Assembly (NCBI RefSeq): GCF_018866305.1
Contig: NZ_CP076456.1
Location: 1,054,001 to 1,118,000 of the forward strand
Direction of reading: 5' to 3'
DNA from: Arthrobacter sunyaminii
Lineage (GTDB): Bacteria; Actinomycetota; Actinomycetes; Actinomycetales; Micrococcaceae
DNA length: 64,000 bases
Part shown: positions 1-9,137 of the stretch, one piece after another
Layout: every line of letters begins with the position of its first letter
Numbering within the stretch: position 1 is the first letter of the stretch
The notes under the pieces: model-generated
Told to the model about the DNA's origin: nothing
Databases searched by the model: none
What the model saw: only the letters and a program-made list of their open reading frames with translations
Program-made: the position numbers and the translations under genes

Positions 1-667
1 CTCCGGAGCGTTCATGAAGGACGAAGCGAACGCCCGCGAGCTGGCCGAAACCATGGTGGCGCTGGGCAAGGACGCCGGCGTCAACACAGTGGCACTGCTG
101 ACCAACATGGCCACGCCGCTGGGCCTCACCGCCGGAAACGCCATTGAGGTGCAGGAATCCGTCGACGTCCTGGCCGGCGGCGGCCCCGAGGACGTGGTGG
201 AACTGACCGTGCGGCTGGCCGAAGAAATGCTGGCCGCCGCCGGCCTGCCCGACGCCGACCCGGCAGCAGCCCTGAAGGACGGCCGAGCCATGGATGTGTG
301 GAAGCGCATGATCTCCGCGCAGGGCGGCGACCCGGACGCCGCGCTGCCGCAGGCACGCGAATCGGAGACCATCTACGCACCTGCTGACGGTGTGCTGCTG
401 GAACTGGATGCCCTGTCCGTTGGTGTCGCTGCATGGCGGCTCGGAGCAGGACGGGCGCGGAAGGAAGACGCAGTCCAGGCTGGTGCCGGTGTCCGCATGC
501 ACGCCAAGCCCGGCGCCCAAATCCGGGCAGGCCAGCCGCTCATGACGCTGCTGACGGATACGCCGGAGAAATTTGAGCGTGCCAAAGAAGCCCTGGCCGA
601 CGCCGTTGTCATTGGTCCCGATGGATCCCGCCCCGCGCAGAAGCTGATCATCGACCGCATCAGCTGA
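1..667 (+). CDS. deoA: Thymidine phosphorylase, 3' part (truncated by window start)
   Basis: C-terminal part of a pyrimidine nucleoside phosphorylase, which splits thymidine with phosphate into thymine and deoxyribose-1-phosphate in nucleoside salvage. The frame is open to the window edge and reads SGAFMK just before the first ATG at 14, a motif internal to the family, so that ATG is not the start. The last ~100 residues form the PYNP C-terminal domain (YAPADGVLLELDALSVG, then GVRMHAKPGAQIRAGQPL). The catalytic and phosphate-binding N-terminal half lies outside the window. The adenosine deaminase gene about 1 kb downstream fits the actinobacterial cdd-deoA-add salvage neighbourhood. Confidence 0.92.
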   Translation, partial: SGAFMKDEANARELAETMVALGKDAGVNTVALLTNMATPLGLTAGNAIEVQESVDVLAGGGPEDVVELTVRLAEEMLAAAGLPDADPAAALKDGRAMDVWKRMISAQGGDPDAALPQARESETIYAPADGVLLELDALSVGVAAWRLGAGRARKEDAVQAGAGVRMHAKPGAQIRAGQPLMTLLTDTPEKFERAKEALADAVVIGPDGSRPAQKLIIDRIS

Positions 668-679
668 CTCCGGCTATCC

Positions 680-724
680 GCCCGCCATCCCCGCACTGTC
701 CGCCGGGCCCCGGGGTTGGCGGGC
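680..724 (+). terminator. Weak hairpin after deoA
   Basis: GCCCGCC at 680-686 can pair with GGCGGGC at 718-724 around a GC-rich loop that is itself partly self-complementary. There is no T-run. It lies in the 120-bp gap between deoA and the DedA gene and may end deoA transcription. Confidence 0.3.
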
Positions 725-787
725 ACCAATGCACTGATGGCATCGTTGTAGGTACCAGAGACCGATTCCGAGGAGAGCAGCCTGCCC

Positions 788-1594
788 GTGCTGAGCGCCG
801 CAATGGACAGTATTAACAACTTCATCCTGACCTCCGCTGACGCTTGGTGGGTCTACCTGGTTCTGTTTACGTTCTGTCTGATCGACGGGTTCTTTCCCCC
901 CGTGCCGAGCGAATCCATTGTGGTGGGGCTGGCCGCGCTGGTGGCCACCGGTGCCGGCGCCAATCCCTGGCTGCTGATGGCCGCTGCTGCGGGCGGCGCA
1001 TTCCTGGGTGACAACCTGGCGTACCTGATGGGGCGGGGGATCGGCATTGACCGGTTCCGGTGGATGCGCGGACCCCGGATGCAGCGCGGATTCGTCTGGG
1101 CCCGCAAGGAGCTGGACAAGCGTGCTGTCTCCCTGATCCTGGTGGCCCGCTTCATTCCCATTGGTCGTGTGGTCGTCAACCTCACCGCCGGAGCGACCGG
1201 TTTCCCGCGGCGGCTCTTTGTGGGCCTGACCGCGATGTCCGCAGTGTTGTGGGCGGCATACAGTGTTGCCGTTGGAGCAGTGGCCGGCACCTGGTTCAAG
1301 GACAACCACCTGCTGGGCGTAGTGGTGGCCATCGCAGTGGCCATGGTCCTGGGCCTCATCATCGACCGGGTCATCACCAAGCTCCGCGGCCCCACACCCC
1401 TGCAGACCAGCCGGGACGCGGCCCGGCTGCGTGTCGAAGCGGCGCGGGCAGCCCAGTCGGCAAGCGCATCCCAGTCTTCCAGCGCCAGCCGGACCGACGG
1501 CGGTACCGACGGTGGCACCGACGGCGGCACCGACGGTGCCAGGCATGCCGATGACACCAGGCAGGACATTGAAAACCGGGCCGAAACACCCTGA
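788..1594 (+). CDS. DedA family (VTT domain) membrane protein
   Basis: Polytopic inner-membrane protein of the DedA/SNARE-associated family. Members act in envelope homeostasis, and some flip polyprenyl phosphate or phospholipids. Visible family features are FPPVPSESIVVGLAAL near residue 35, GDNLAYLMGRGIG near 75, and RFIPIGRVVVNLTAG near 120, which carries the conserved arginines and glycines. The last ~50 residues are a hydrophilic tail rich in Ala/Ser with TDGG repeats. Start: GTG at 788 behind AGGAG at 771-775; an in-frame ATG at 803 is the alternative. It sits between deoA and add without an obvious functional link. Substrate unknown. Confidence 0.88.
   Translation: MLSAAMDSINNFILTSADAWWVYLVLFTFCLIDGFFPPVPSESIVVGLAALVATGAGANPWLLMAAAAGGAFLGDNLAYLMGRGIGIDRFRWMRGPRMQRGFVWARKELDKRAVSLILVARFIPIGRVVVNLTAGATGFPRRLFVGLTAMSAVLWAAYSVAVGAVAGTWFKDNHLLGVVVAIAVAMVLGLIIDRVITKLRGPTPLQTSRDAARLRVEAARAAQSASASQSSSASRTDGGTDGGTDGGTDGARHADDTRQDIENRAETP
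1493..1540 (+). repeat. Four 12-bp tandem repeats in the DedA tail
   Basis: Four head-to-tail copies of a 12-bp unit close to ACCGACGGYGGY at 1493, 1505, 1517 and 1529. They encode a TDGG repeat. Differences between copies are nearly all C/T changes at wobble positions; the last copy also ends GCC instead of GGC. Confidence 0.85.
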
Positions 1595-1627
1595 ACCGGC
1601 CCGCCCGGAACAGTGCCGCAGCTCACG

Positions 1628-1633
1628 TAGAGT
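1628..1633 (+). promoter_or_regulatory. -10 hexamer for leaderless add
   Basis: TAGAGT fits the actinobacterial -10 pattern TAnnnT and ends 7 nt before the GTG at 1641. There is no Shine-Dalgarno between them, so transcription probably starts at or next to the start codon. Confidence 0.5.
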
Positions 1634-1640
1634 TGGAACC

Positions 1641-2801
1641 GTGACTGAGCCTATTCTTCTTCCCGCCGCTGACCCGACCCTCGACATCCTCAACCTGCCC
1701 AAGGTTTCGCTGCACGACCATCTTGACGGCGGACTGCGTCCCGCAACGATCATCGAGCTGGCTGCACAGGCCGGACACGAACTGCCCTCCACCGATCCGG
1801 TGGCACTGGGGGAGTGGTTCCGCGAGTCTGCGGACTCGGGCTCCCTGGTCCGGTATCTGGAAACGTTTGACCACACGATTGCCGTCATGCAGACCCGTGA
1901 GGGCCTGGCGCGGGTGGCCCGTGAATTCGTTGAGGACCTCGCCGACGACGGCGTGATCTACGCCGAAATCCGCTGGGCACCGGAGCAGCACCTCAAGGGC
2001 GGACTGAGCCTGGACGAGGTTGTGGAAGCGGTCCAGGATGGGCTGGACGCGGGAGTGGAAGCAGTGGAAGCGCAGGGGCGCCTGATCCAGGTGGGCCAGC
2101 TCCTCACCGCCATGCGCCATGGCGACCGCGGCATGGAGATTGCCGAACTGGCCGTCCGGCACCGCCACAACGGAACCGTGGGCTTTGATATCGCGGGAGC
2201 CGAGGACGGATTTCCGGCCTCCCGCTTCGCGGATGCTTTCACGTACCTCGCGGAGAACCAGTTCCCCGTTACCGTTCATGCCGGCGAGGCTGCCGGGGTC
2301 CAGAGCATCAAGGACGCCCTGGTGCACGGGCGCGCGCTGCGCCTGGGGCACGGTGTGCGGATCGCCGAGGACATCGAGGTTGACTTCGACGACGACGCCG
2401 GCAGCGCGGCAGACGGCCTCGGAGACGACACTGCGGTGGGCATGGTGACCATTGGACAGGTGGCCGGCTGGGTGCGGGACCGCGGCATTCCGCTGGAAAT
2501 CTGCCCCTCCTCAAATCTGCAGACCGGTGCCATTGCCTCCTTCGGTGAGGACATCGAATCGCACCCGATCGACCTGCTGTACCAGACGGGTTTCCAGGTC
2601 ACGGTGAACACCGACAACCGGCTGATGAGCGGTGTCACGCTGACCGGCGAGTTCGAGCTGCTGGCCGAGGCCTTCGACTACGACCTGGACGACATCCTGG
2701 AACTCACCATGAACGCCGTGGATGCCGCGTTCCTTCCGCTGGAAGAACGCGACGCGCTGGCCGCCTACGTGACGGAAGGCTTCAATCAGGCCCGTGGCTG
2801 A
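1641..2801 (+). CDS. add: Adenosine deaminase
   Basis: Cytosolic zinc enzyme that deaminates adenosine and deoxyadenosine to inosine and deoxyinosine. About 386 residues from the GTG at 1641. HDHLDGG near residue 21 supplies the two metal-binding histidines. TVHAGEA holds a further metal His and the catalytic Glu. RLGHGVRI supplies the general-base His. NTDNR stands where most relatives have NTDDP, keeping the metal-site Asp. The frame stays open upstream into the DedA gene, but that extension overlaps it and has no homology, so the GTG preceded by TAGAGT is preferred. An 8-bp overlap with the next gene suggests co-transcription with mazG. Confidence 0.93.
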   Translation: MTEPILLPAADPTLDILNLPKVSLHDHLDGGLRPATIIELAAQAGHELPSTDPVALGEWFRESADSGSLVRYLETFDHTIAVMQTREGLARVAREFVEDLADDGVIYAEIRWAPEQHLKGGLSLDEVVEAVQDGLDAGVEAVEAQGRLIQVGQLLTAMRHGDRGMEIAELAVRHRHNGTVGFDIAGAEDGFPASRFADAFTYLAENQFPVTVHAGEAAGVQSIKDALVHGRALRLGHGVRIAEDIEVDFDDDAGSAADGLGDDTAVGMVTIGQVAGWVRDRGIPLEICPSSNLQTGAIASFGEDIESHPIDLLYQTGFQVTVNTDNRLMSGVTLTGEFELLAEAFDYDLDDILELTMNAVDAAFLPLEERDALAAYVTEGFNQARG

Positions 2802-3486
2802 TTCAGCGCCAAACAGCGACGGCGATGACCTGGGCCGGCGGTTCACCCGCCTGGCCGGGATCATCGCTGTCCTGCGGGAACGCTGCCCGTGGACGGCCGC
2901 GCTGACGCACGAGTCCCTGCTGGAGTACCTCGTCGAAGAAGCCTACGAGGTTGTCGAGGCAGTGGAAGCAGGCCACACAGGTCCGCAGGATGCCGGTGAG
3001 CTCGCCGGAGAGCTGGGCGATGTCCTGTTCCAGGTACTGCTGCACGCCCGCCTGCAGGAAGAATCCGGCCATTTTGGGATCGGGGACGTGGTGGATTCGC
3101 TGACCGCCAAAATGATCCGCCGCAATCCGCACGTGTTTGCCCCCGACGGTTCCGTCCGAACGGAAACCACGGACGATCCCGGGGAAATTGAACGAGCCTG
3201 GGACGAGGTCAAAAAACGGGAGAAACCCGGACGGACCTCGCCGTTCGACGGCATTCCGGCAGGACTCCCGGCACTCCTGCTGGCCGCCAAAACCCTGGAC
3301 CGGGCCCGGCGTGCCGGGCAGGAGGCCCTGCCTGCCGCCCCCGACACAGCCCCGGAGCGTATCTGGCGGGATTCGGAGGAGCTGGGAGACCACCTGTTCG
3401 ACGTCGTGCGCCAGGCACAGGCGCAGGGCCTGGACGCGGAAGCCGCTCTGCGTGCCGCAGTGCGCCGCTTTACGGCCGGGCAATAG
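2794..3486 (+). CDS. mazG: MazG family nucleoside triphosphate pyrophosphohydrolase
   Basis: Hydrolyses (d)NTPs, including non-canonical ones, to NMP and pyrophosphate as house-cleaning. It is 230 residues. The MazG core is at residues ~18-95: LRERCPWTAALTHESL, then the metal-binding acidic helices EEAYEVVEAVE and ELGDVLFQVLLHARL, then KMIRRNPHVF. A shorter C-terminal part carries SEELGDHLFDVVRQAQ, like the second MazG repeat of double-domain enzymes. Start GTG at 2794 overlaps the end of add. In M. tuberculosis mazG also sits just upstream of eno, the same order as here. Confidence 0.9.
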   Translation: MADSAPNSDGDDLGRRFTRLAGIIAVLRERCPWTAALTHESLLEYLVEEAYEVVEAVEAGHTGPQDAGELAGELGDVLFQVLLHARLQEESGHFGIGDVVDSLTAKMIRRNPHVFAPDGSVRTETTDDPGEIERAWDEVKKREKPGRTSPFDGIPAGLPALLLAAKTLDRARRAGQEALPAAPDTAPERIWRDSEELGDHLFDVVRQAQAQGLDAEAALRAAVRRFTAGQ

Positions 3487-3619
3487 GGCGCTCAGCGTTT
3501 GAGTGCAACCGGGTATAAGTCGGATTGGCGCCCAAGGGCCTTACTACGGCGCCGGTTTCAACTAGGCTGGAAGCAGACAGCGTGGCCCGTTTCATAGGCC
3601 GGGCTCAAGTTACCCCTAG

Positions 3620-4927
<1,308 letters not shown>

Positions 4928-4937
4928 GCCTGCTGCT

Positions 4938-4969
4938 GGTGGGTACCCTCGTTAACGAGGGTGCCCGCC
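4938..4969 (+). terminator. Hairpin after eno
   Basis: Near-perfect inverted repeat centred on GTTAAC, with a stem of about 15-16 bp containing G-T wobbles, immediately after the eno stop. It is followed by GTTGTGTTTA rather than a strong T-run. Confidence 0.7.
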
Positions 4970-5038
4970 AGTTGTGTTTAAGCCCTGTGTTATCGAAATA
5001 GCTGCGCTTCAGGCCAGTCCGCATTATCAAGGAGTTCC

Positions 5039-5875
5039 ATGCCCACCCGACGTCCGAAAGTCCCCAAGGCATCCGGCGGGGACGGCTCCAGCACCGGGGG
5101 GCGCACCAGCCGAAGTGCACAAAAGCCAGCCCGTAAGCGGAACGCCGCTGCGGATCCGGACATCATCAGCGCCACAAAACCGGTGGAGGGCGCCTCGGAC
5201 GCTGGCATAGGGGTGTCCCGGTCTCGGGCGGAATCAGCGCCGTCATCCAAAGCGTCCGCCAAAGCCCCGTCCGTCAAAGCCGCGTCCGCTAAAACCTCAG
5301 CTCCGAAAAACACCAAATCCCGGGCTGAAACCGCCAAAAAGCCAACCGGCCCGGGAACTGCACGTTCCGTCGACGATGCAGCGGCGCCCGGCAAAGCGGC
5401 TGCCGCTGCCGGCAGGCTGCGGCGGCGTTCCCGGATCCTGTCCGAAGACAGCGGCACCACAGGATCCCCGGCGGAGTCCTCGGATGAGCTGCGTCCGGTT
5501 CCGGCGAAGGCCTTCTCCGGCCGGCTGCTGGTCCTGGCCATGGTCACGCTGGTGGTCACGGTCCTGCTGGCGCCGTCGGTGAACACCTACCTGCACCAGC
5601 GCTCGGACATCGCGGCGCTGGAAGCCGAGATCGCCGAGCAGAAGGAAACCTCGGGCGCCCTTCAAGCCCAGCTCCAGCGCTGGGAGGACCCCAGCTACAT
5701 CAAGCAGCAGGCCCGGGAACGGATTTTCCTGGTCATGCCGGGGGAGACCCGGTATCTGGTCAAGGGCGAGCAGGGCGTGGAGGACGTGGAGCAGGAAGCC
5801 CAGGAACAGGTGGAGGACCTGCGGTGGGTTGATGCACTGTGGGACTCCGTCAAAAGAGCAGCCAACGCGCCCTAA
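5039..5875 (+). CDS. FtsB/DivIC-type septum formation initiator
   Basis: Bitopic division protein expected to join the FtsQ/FtsL complex at the septum. It has 278 residues. Residues 1-150 are a basic, Ala/Lys/Ser-rich, probably disordered cytoplasmic region with KASAKAPSVKAASAK-type repeats. One membrane helix lies near 160-180 (LLVLAMVTLVVTVLLAP). It is followed by the family coiled coil (DIAALEAEIAEQKETSGALQ) and the DPSYIKQQARERI motif, ending LVMPGETRYLV. ATG follows AAGGAG. The order eno - this gene - DUF501 - ppx matches M. tuberculosis Rv1023-Rv1026, which supports the assignment. Confidence 0.9.
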   Translation: MPTRRPKVPKASGGDGSSTGGRTSRSAQKPARKRNAAADPDIISATKPVEGASDAGIGVSRSRAESAPSSKASAKAPSVKAASAKTSAPKNTKSRAETAKKPTGPGTARSVDDAAAPGKAAAAAGRLRRRSRILSEDSGTTGSPAESSDELRPVPAKAFSGRLLVLAMVTLVVTVLLAPSVNTYLHQRSDIAALEAEIAEQKETSGALQAQLQRWEDPSYIKQQARERIFLVMPGETRYLVKGEQGVEDVEQEAQEQVEDLRWVDALWDSVKRAANAP

Positions 5876-5999
5876 GCCGTTCCGCCGCTCCGGCCGTTCC
5901 GGCGGTCCGGACGCCGCGGCTTTCTGCGCACAGTAATCTTAGAAGCGCAGTTATCAATAGCCCGGGCCTCGTCCAGGCCCTCAGGAAGGAACCTCCGGC

Positions 6000-7691
6000 A
6001 TGACCCAGGAGCAGCTCACCCCCACCTCCGAAGACTTGGAGACCCTGAGCCGGCAGCTCGGCAGGCCGGCACGCGACGTCGTCGAAATCGGTGCCCGCTG
6101 TGTCTGCGGGAATCCCCTCGTTGCCACCACGGCTCCGCGCCTGAGCAACGGCATTCCTTTCCCCACTACCTACTACTTGGCGCACCCGGTCATCACGGCA
6201 GCCGTTTCCCGGCTTGAAGCCTCCGGTCTCATGACCGAAATGACCGAGCGGCTGGAGCAGGATCCGGAGCTCGCAGCCCGTTACCGGAAGGCGCATGAGG
6301 CGTATCTTCAGGTGCGCAATGAAATTGGTGCCCGCACCGGCGTTGGTCCCGTTCCCGAGATCGACGGCGTCTCCGCCGGCGGCATGCCCACCCGGGTTAA
6401 ATGCCTGCATGTGCTGGTTGGCCACTCGCTGGCCGCAGGCCCCGGGGTGAACCCGCTGGGCGACGAAGCGCTGGAGCGCATCTCTGAATGGTGGACCGCG
6501 GATCGCTGCTATTGTGAGGGCGCGTGGGACACCACGGGTGCGGCGCCCAGCCGTGACCTGAGCCGGCACACCAAAACCCAGGGGCTGTCCCCTCAGGAGC
6601 TGGATGCCAAGCGTGCCGCCCGACGCGAGGCCGTCGAGGCCGCAGCCAACGCCGAACATCAGGGGGATGCCGTGCAGGAACAAAGCAGCGCACCACAGCA
6701 GCCGGACACCGAAGCCGGCGCAGCGGACACCGTGCGGCCGGCCGTGAGGGTTGCCGCCGTTGACTGCGGAACAAACTCCATCCGCCTGCTGATCGCCGAC
6801 GTGACTCAGGACGAAGGCGCAGCCAAGCTGACCGACGTCGTCCGCCTGATGCGGGTCAACCGCCTGGGACAGGGCGTGGACGCCACCGGACGGCTGGCGC
6901 CTGAGGCACTGCAGCGCACCTTCGAGGCAGCGGATGAATACGCTGCCCTCATCCGCGAGCACGGTGCCGAACGCATCAGGTTCGTGGCCACCTCCGCCAG
7001 CCGCGACGCAGAGAACCGCGGGGAATTCGTGGCGGGAATCCGCGAACGGCTGGGTGTGGAGCCCGAGGTCATCAGCGGAGACGAAGAGGCCGCACTTTCC
7101 TTCGCCGGGGCCACCAGTGTCCTGGGCGCCGGCAATGGTGCCAAAACGCTGGTGGTGGACCTTGGCGGCGGCAGCACCGAATTTGTCCTCGGCACCTCGG
7201 ACCGTGTGCTGGCGGCTAAGAGCACCGACATGGGATGCGTGCGGTTCACCGAACGCCATCTCACCTCCAATCCGCCCACCGACGCCCAGATTGCGCTGGC
7301 GCGCGGAGACGTCCTGGACATGATTGCCCAGGTGCTCTCCACTGTTCCGCTGGCCGAGGCCGACCGGCTGGTGGGTGTTGCCGGCACCATCACCACGGTG
7401 ACAGCGCACGCCCTCCGCCTGCCGGAATACTCCGCCGAGGCGATTCACGGCACCGAACTGGACATTTCCCGCATCGACCAGGCTGCCCGGGAGCTGCTGC
7501 ACATGGACCGGGAAGCACGGGCGGCGCTGCCGTACATGCACCCGGGCCGGGTGGACGTGATCGGTGCCGGTGCACTGATCTGGCAGACCATTGTGGACCG
7601 CGTGTCAGAACTGACGGATGGAAAGGTCTCCTCGGCGATCACCAGCGAGCACGACATCCTGGACGGCATAGCCCTGAGCGCCGCGCGGTGA
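6000..7691 (+). CDS. DUF501 - Ppx/GppA exopolyphosphatase fusion
   Basis: A single 563-residue frame joins two proteins that are separate neighbours in many actinobacteria. Residues 1-190 are DUF501: CVCGNP, GIPFPTTYYLAHP, RVKCLHVLVGHSLA and CYCEGAW, a Cys/His set that could bind metal. Residues ~200-245 form an Ala/Gln-rich linker. From ~248 the Ppx/GppA ASKHA phosphatase begins (VDCGTNSIRLLIADV), with DLGGGSTEFVLG and GVAGTITTVTA. This half should remove phosphate from polyphosphate or act on pppGpp. ATG at 6000 follows AGGAAGGA. No stop separates the halves, although GTG codons near 6729 and 6747 could serve as internal starts. Its end overlaps the next gene by 4 bp. Confidence 0.9.
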   Translation: MTQEQLTPTSEDLETLSRQLGRPARDVVEIGARCVCGNPLVATTAPRLSNGIPFPTTYYLAHPVITAAVSRLEASGLMTEMTERLEQDPELAARYRKAHEAYLQVRNEIGARTGVGPVPEIDGVSAGGMPTRVKCLHVLVGHSLAAGPGVNPLGDEALERISEWWTADRCYCEGAWDTTGAAPSRDLSRHTKTQGLSPQELDAKRAARREAVEAAANAEHQGDAVQEQSSAPQQPDTEAGAADTVRPAVRVAAVDCGTNSIRLLIADVTQDEGAAKLTDVVRLMRVNRLGQGVDATGRLAPEALQRTFEAADEYAALIREHGAERIRFVATSASRDAENRGEFVAGIRERLGVEPEVISGDEEAALSFAGATSVLGAGNGAKTLVVDLGGGSTEFVLGTSDRVLAAKSTDMGCVRFTERHLTSNPPTDAQIALARGDVLDMIAQVLSTVPLAEADRLVGVAGTITTVTAHALRLPEYSAEAIHGTELDISRIDQAARELLHMDREARAALPYMHPGRVDVIGAGALIWQTIVDRVSELTDGKVSSAITSEHDILDGIALSAAR

Positions 7692-9106
7692 CCACAGCGT
7701 CGGCGGTTTTGGGGCTGCGGCAGCGGAAGGGGCGGGGTGGAATCCTGGTGGCGGCGCTGGTGGCGCTGACCCTCGTTCCGGCTGCCCCGGCCTCTGCTGA
7801 CGAATGGCGGGACAAACAGTACTGGCTGGCGGACTATGGCTTCGACGAAGCCTGGGCCGTGAGCCAGGGCGAGGGCGTGAAGGTGGCGGTCATCGACACC
7901 GGAATTGATCCCACCCACCCGGACCTTATTGGTGCAGTTACCGGGGGAACCGACGTTTCCGGTGCCGGAGACCCGTCCGGAAGCAGCGGGCTGGGCGACA
8001 ATCCCTCGCACGGGACGCTGGTGGCAACACTGCTGGCCGGACGGGGCCATGCTCCCGACGAGCCGCCGGCAACCTCCGCACCGAAGAAGGACGGGGACAA
8101 GGACGAGAAGAAGGAGCCGGCGCCCGCCAAGGAGAAGAAGAACTCCGAAGGCATCATCGGCGTGGCGCCCAAGGCTGAGCTGCTGGCGGTATCGGCCTGG
8201 ATCGGACCGGACAATCCGGCCGGAATTCCTATTGAGGACCAGATTCCGGCCGCCATCCGGTGGTCCGTGGACAACGGCGCAAAAGTCATCAACATGTCCC
8301 TGGGCAGCAGCTCCACCTCCTGGCCGGAAAGCTGGGACGACGCCTTCCTCTACGCCGAGCAGCAGGACGTGGTGGTGGTTGTCGCCGCCGGCAACCGCGG
8401 TGTGGGCATAGTCCAGGTGGGCGCTCCCGCCACCATCCCCGGTGTGCTGACAGTGGCCGGGGTTGACCGCAACGGTGAGGCAAGCTGGGATTCGTCCTCC
8501 GAGGGGATCAGCATCGGGGTTGCGGCTCCGGCGGAGAACCTGGTGGGCGGCCTGCCGGGCGGTCCTGCCCGGTATGCGGGCTGGAGCGGAACCTCCGGTG
8601 CAGCGCCTCTCGTGGCGGGCACCGCGGCGCTGATCCGTTCCGCGTACCCCGAACTGAGTGCGGCAGAGGTCATTAACCGCATCATCAGCACAGCACGTGA
8701 CGCCGGGGCCCCGGGACAGGACACCCTGTACGGCTACGGCATCCTGGATGCAGGGGCGGCGCTGACCTCCGATGTTCCGTCCGTCACCGCCAACCCGCTG
8801 GGCAACATCGCTGACTGGATCCGCATTCATCGCCGGGACGCTTCCACGGCTCCGGCAGTGGACGCTCCGGTTGCCGTGGAACCGACGGCACCGAACCTGC
8901 CCGAACCCACCGTGCCGGAAGCTCTGGCGCCCGGAACGAAGACCGATTTACTGCCCGGAACCCTTGTCCTGGGCTTCGCTGGACTAACGCTGGCCGTGGC
9001 GGCGGCGGGCACGGTGGCCGTTGTCCGGGCACGTCGCCGGGAGGCGGAATGCCCCGCTTCGGAGGACATGGACACCGGGGAGCTGGAGTCTTCCAAACTC
9101 TCGTGA
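7688..9106 (+). CDS. Mycosin-like S8 (subtilisin) serine protease, membrane-anchored
   Basis: Secreted serine protease of about 472 residues from GTG at 7688, which overlaps the previous stop (GTGA). A signal peptide runs to PAAPASA near residue 38. Catalytic residues: Asp in VAVIDTGID, His in NPSHGTLVAT, Ser in GWSGTSGAAP, where GA replaces the usual MA. A Lys/Glu-rich insert lies between the His and the next core segment. A C-terminal helix (LVLGFAGLTLAVAAAGTVAVV) followed by Arg-rich residues anchors it, as in mycosins. Mycosins normally accompany type VII secretion, but no ESX gene is in this window. A rare TTA codon lies at 8948-8950. Confidence 0.88.
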   Translation: MTTASAVLGLRQRKGRGGILVAALVALTLVPAAPASADEWRDKQYWLADYGFDEAWAVSQGEGVKVAVIDTGIDPTHPDLIGAVTGGTDVSGAGDPSGSSGLGDNPSHGTLVATLLAGRGHAPDEPPATSAPKKDGDKDEKKEPAPAKEKKNSEGIIGVAPKAELLAVSAWIGPDNPAGIPIEDQIPAAIRWSVDNGAKVINMSLGSSSTSWPESWDDAFLYAEQQDVVVVVAAGNRGVGIVQVGAPATIPGVLTVAGVDRNGEASWDSSSEGISIGVAAPAENLVGGLPGGPARYAGWSGTSGAAPLVAGTAALIRSAYPELSAAEVINRIISTARDAGAPGQDTLYGYGILDAGAALTSDVPSVTANPLGNIADWIRIHRRDASTAPAVDAPVAVEPTAPNLPEPTVPEALAPGTKTDLLPGTLVLGFAGLTLAVAAAGTVAVVRARRREAECPASEDMDTGELESSKLS

Positions 9107-9125
9107 AGGTTTTCACAAACTCGGG

Positions 9126-9131
9126 TACCAT
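9126..9131 (+). promoter_or_regulatory. -10 hexamer for leaderless ndh
   Basis: TACCAT ends 6 nt before the ATG at 9138. The GAGG in the gap is too close to the ATG to be a good ribosome-binding site, so a leaderless transcript is likely. Confidence 0.4.
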
Positions 9132-9137
9132 GAGGAT

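Noticed and set aside
1431-1640. N-terminal extension of adenosine deaminase into the DedA gene
   Set aside because: It overlaps the DedA coding region in another frame, has no homology, and the GTG at 1641 has a well-placed -10 hexamer.
5850-7541. 563-residue open frame antisense to the DUF501-Ppx gene
   Set aside because: Same reason: no motif, and the sense strand carries complete DUF501 and Ppx domains.
7688-9106. Type VII secretion locus suggested by the mycosin-like protease
   Set aside because: No EccB/C/D/E or WXG100 gene is present in the window.
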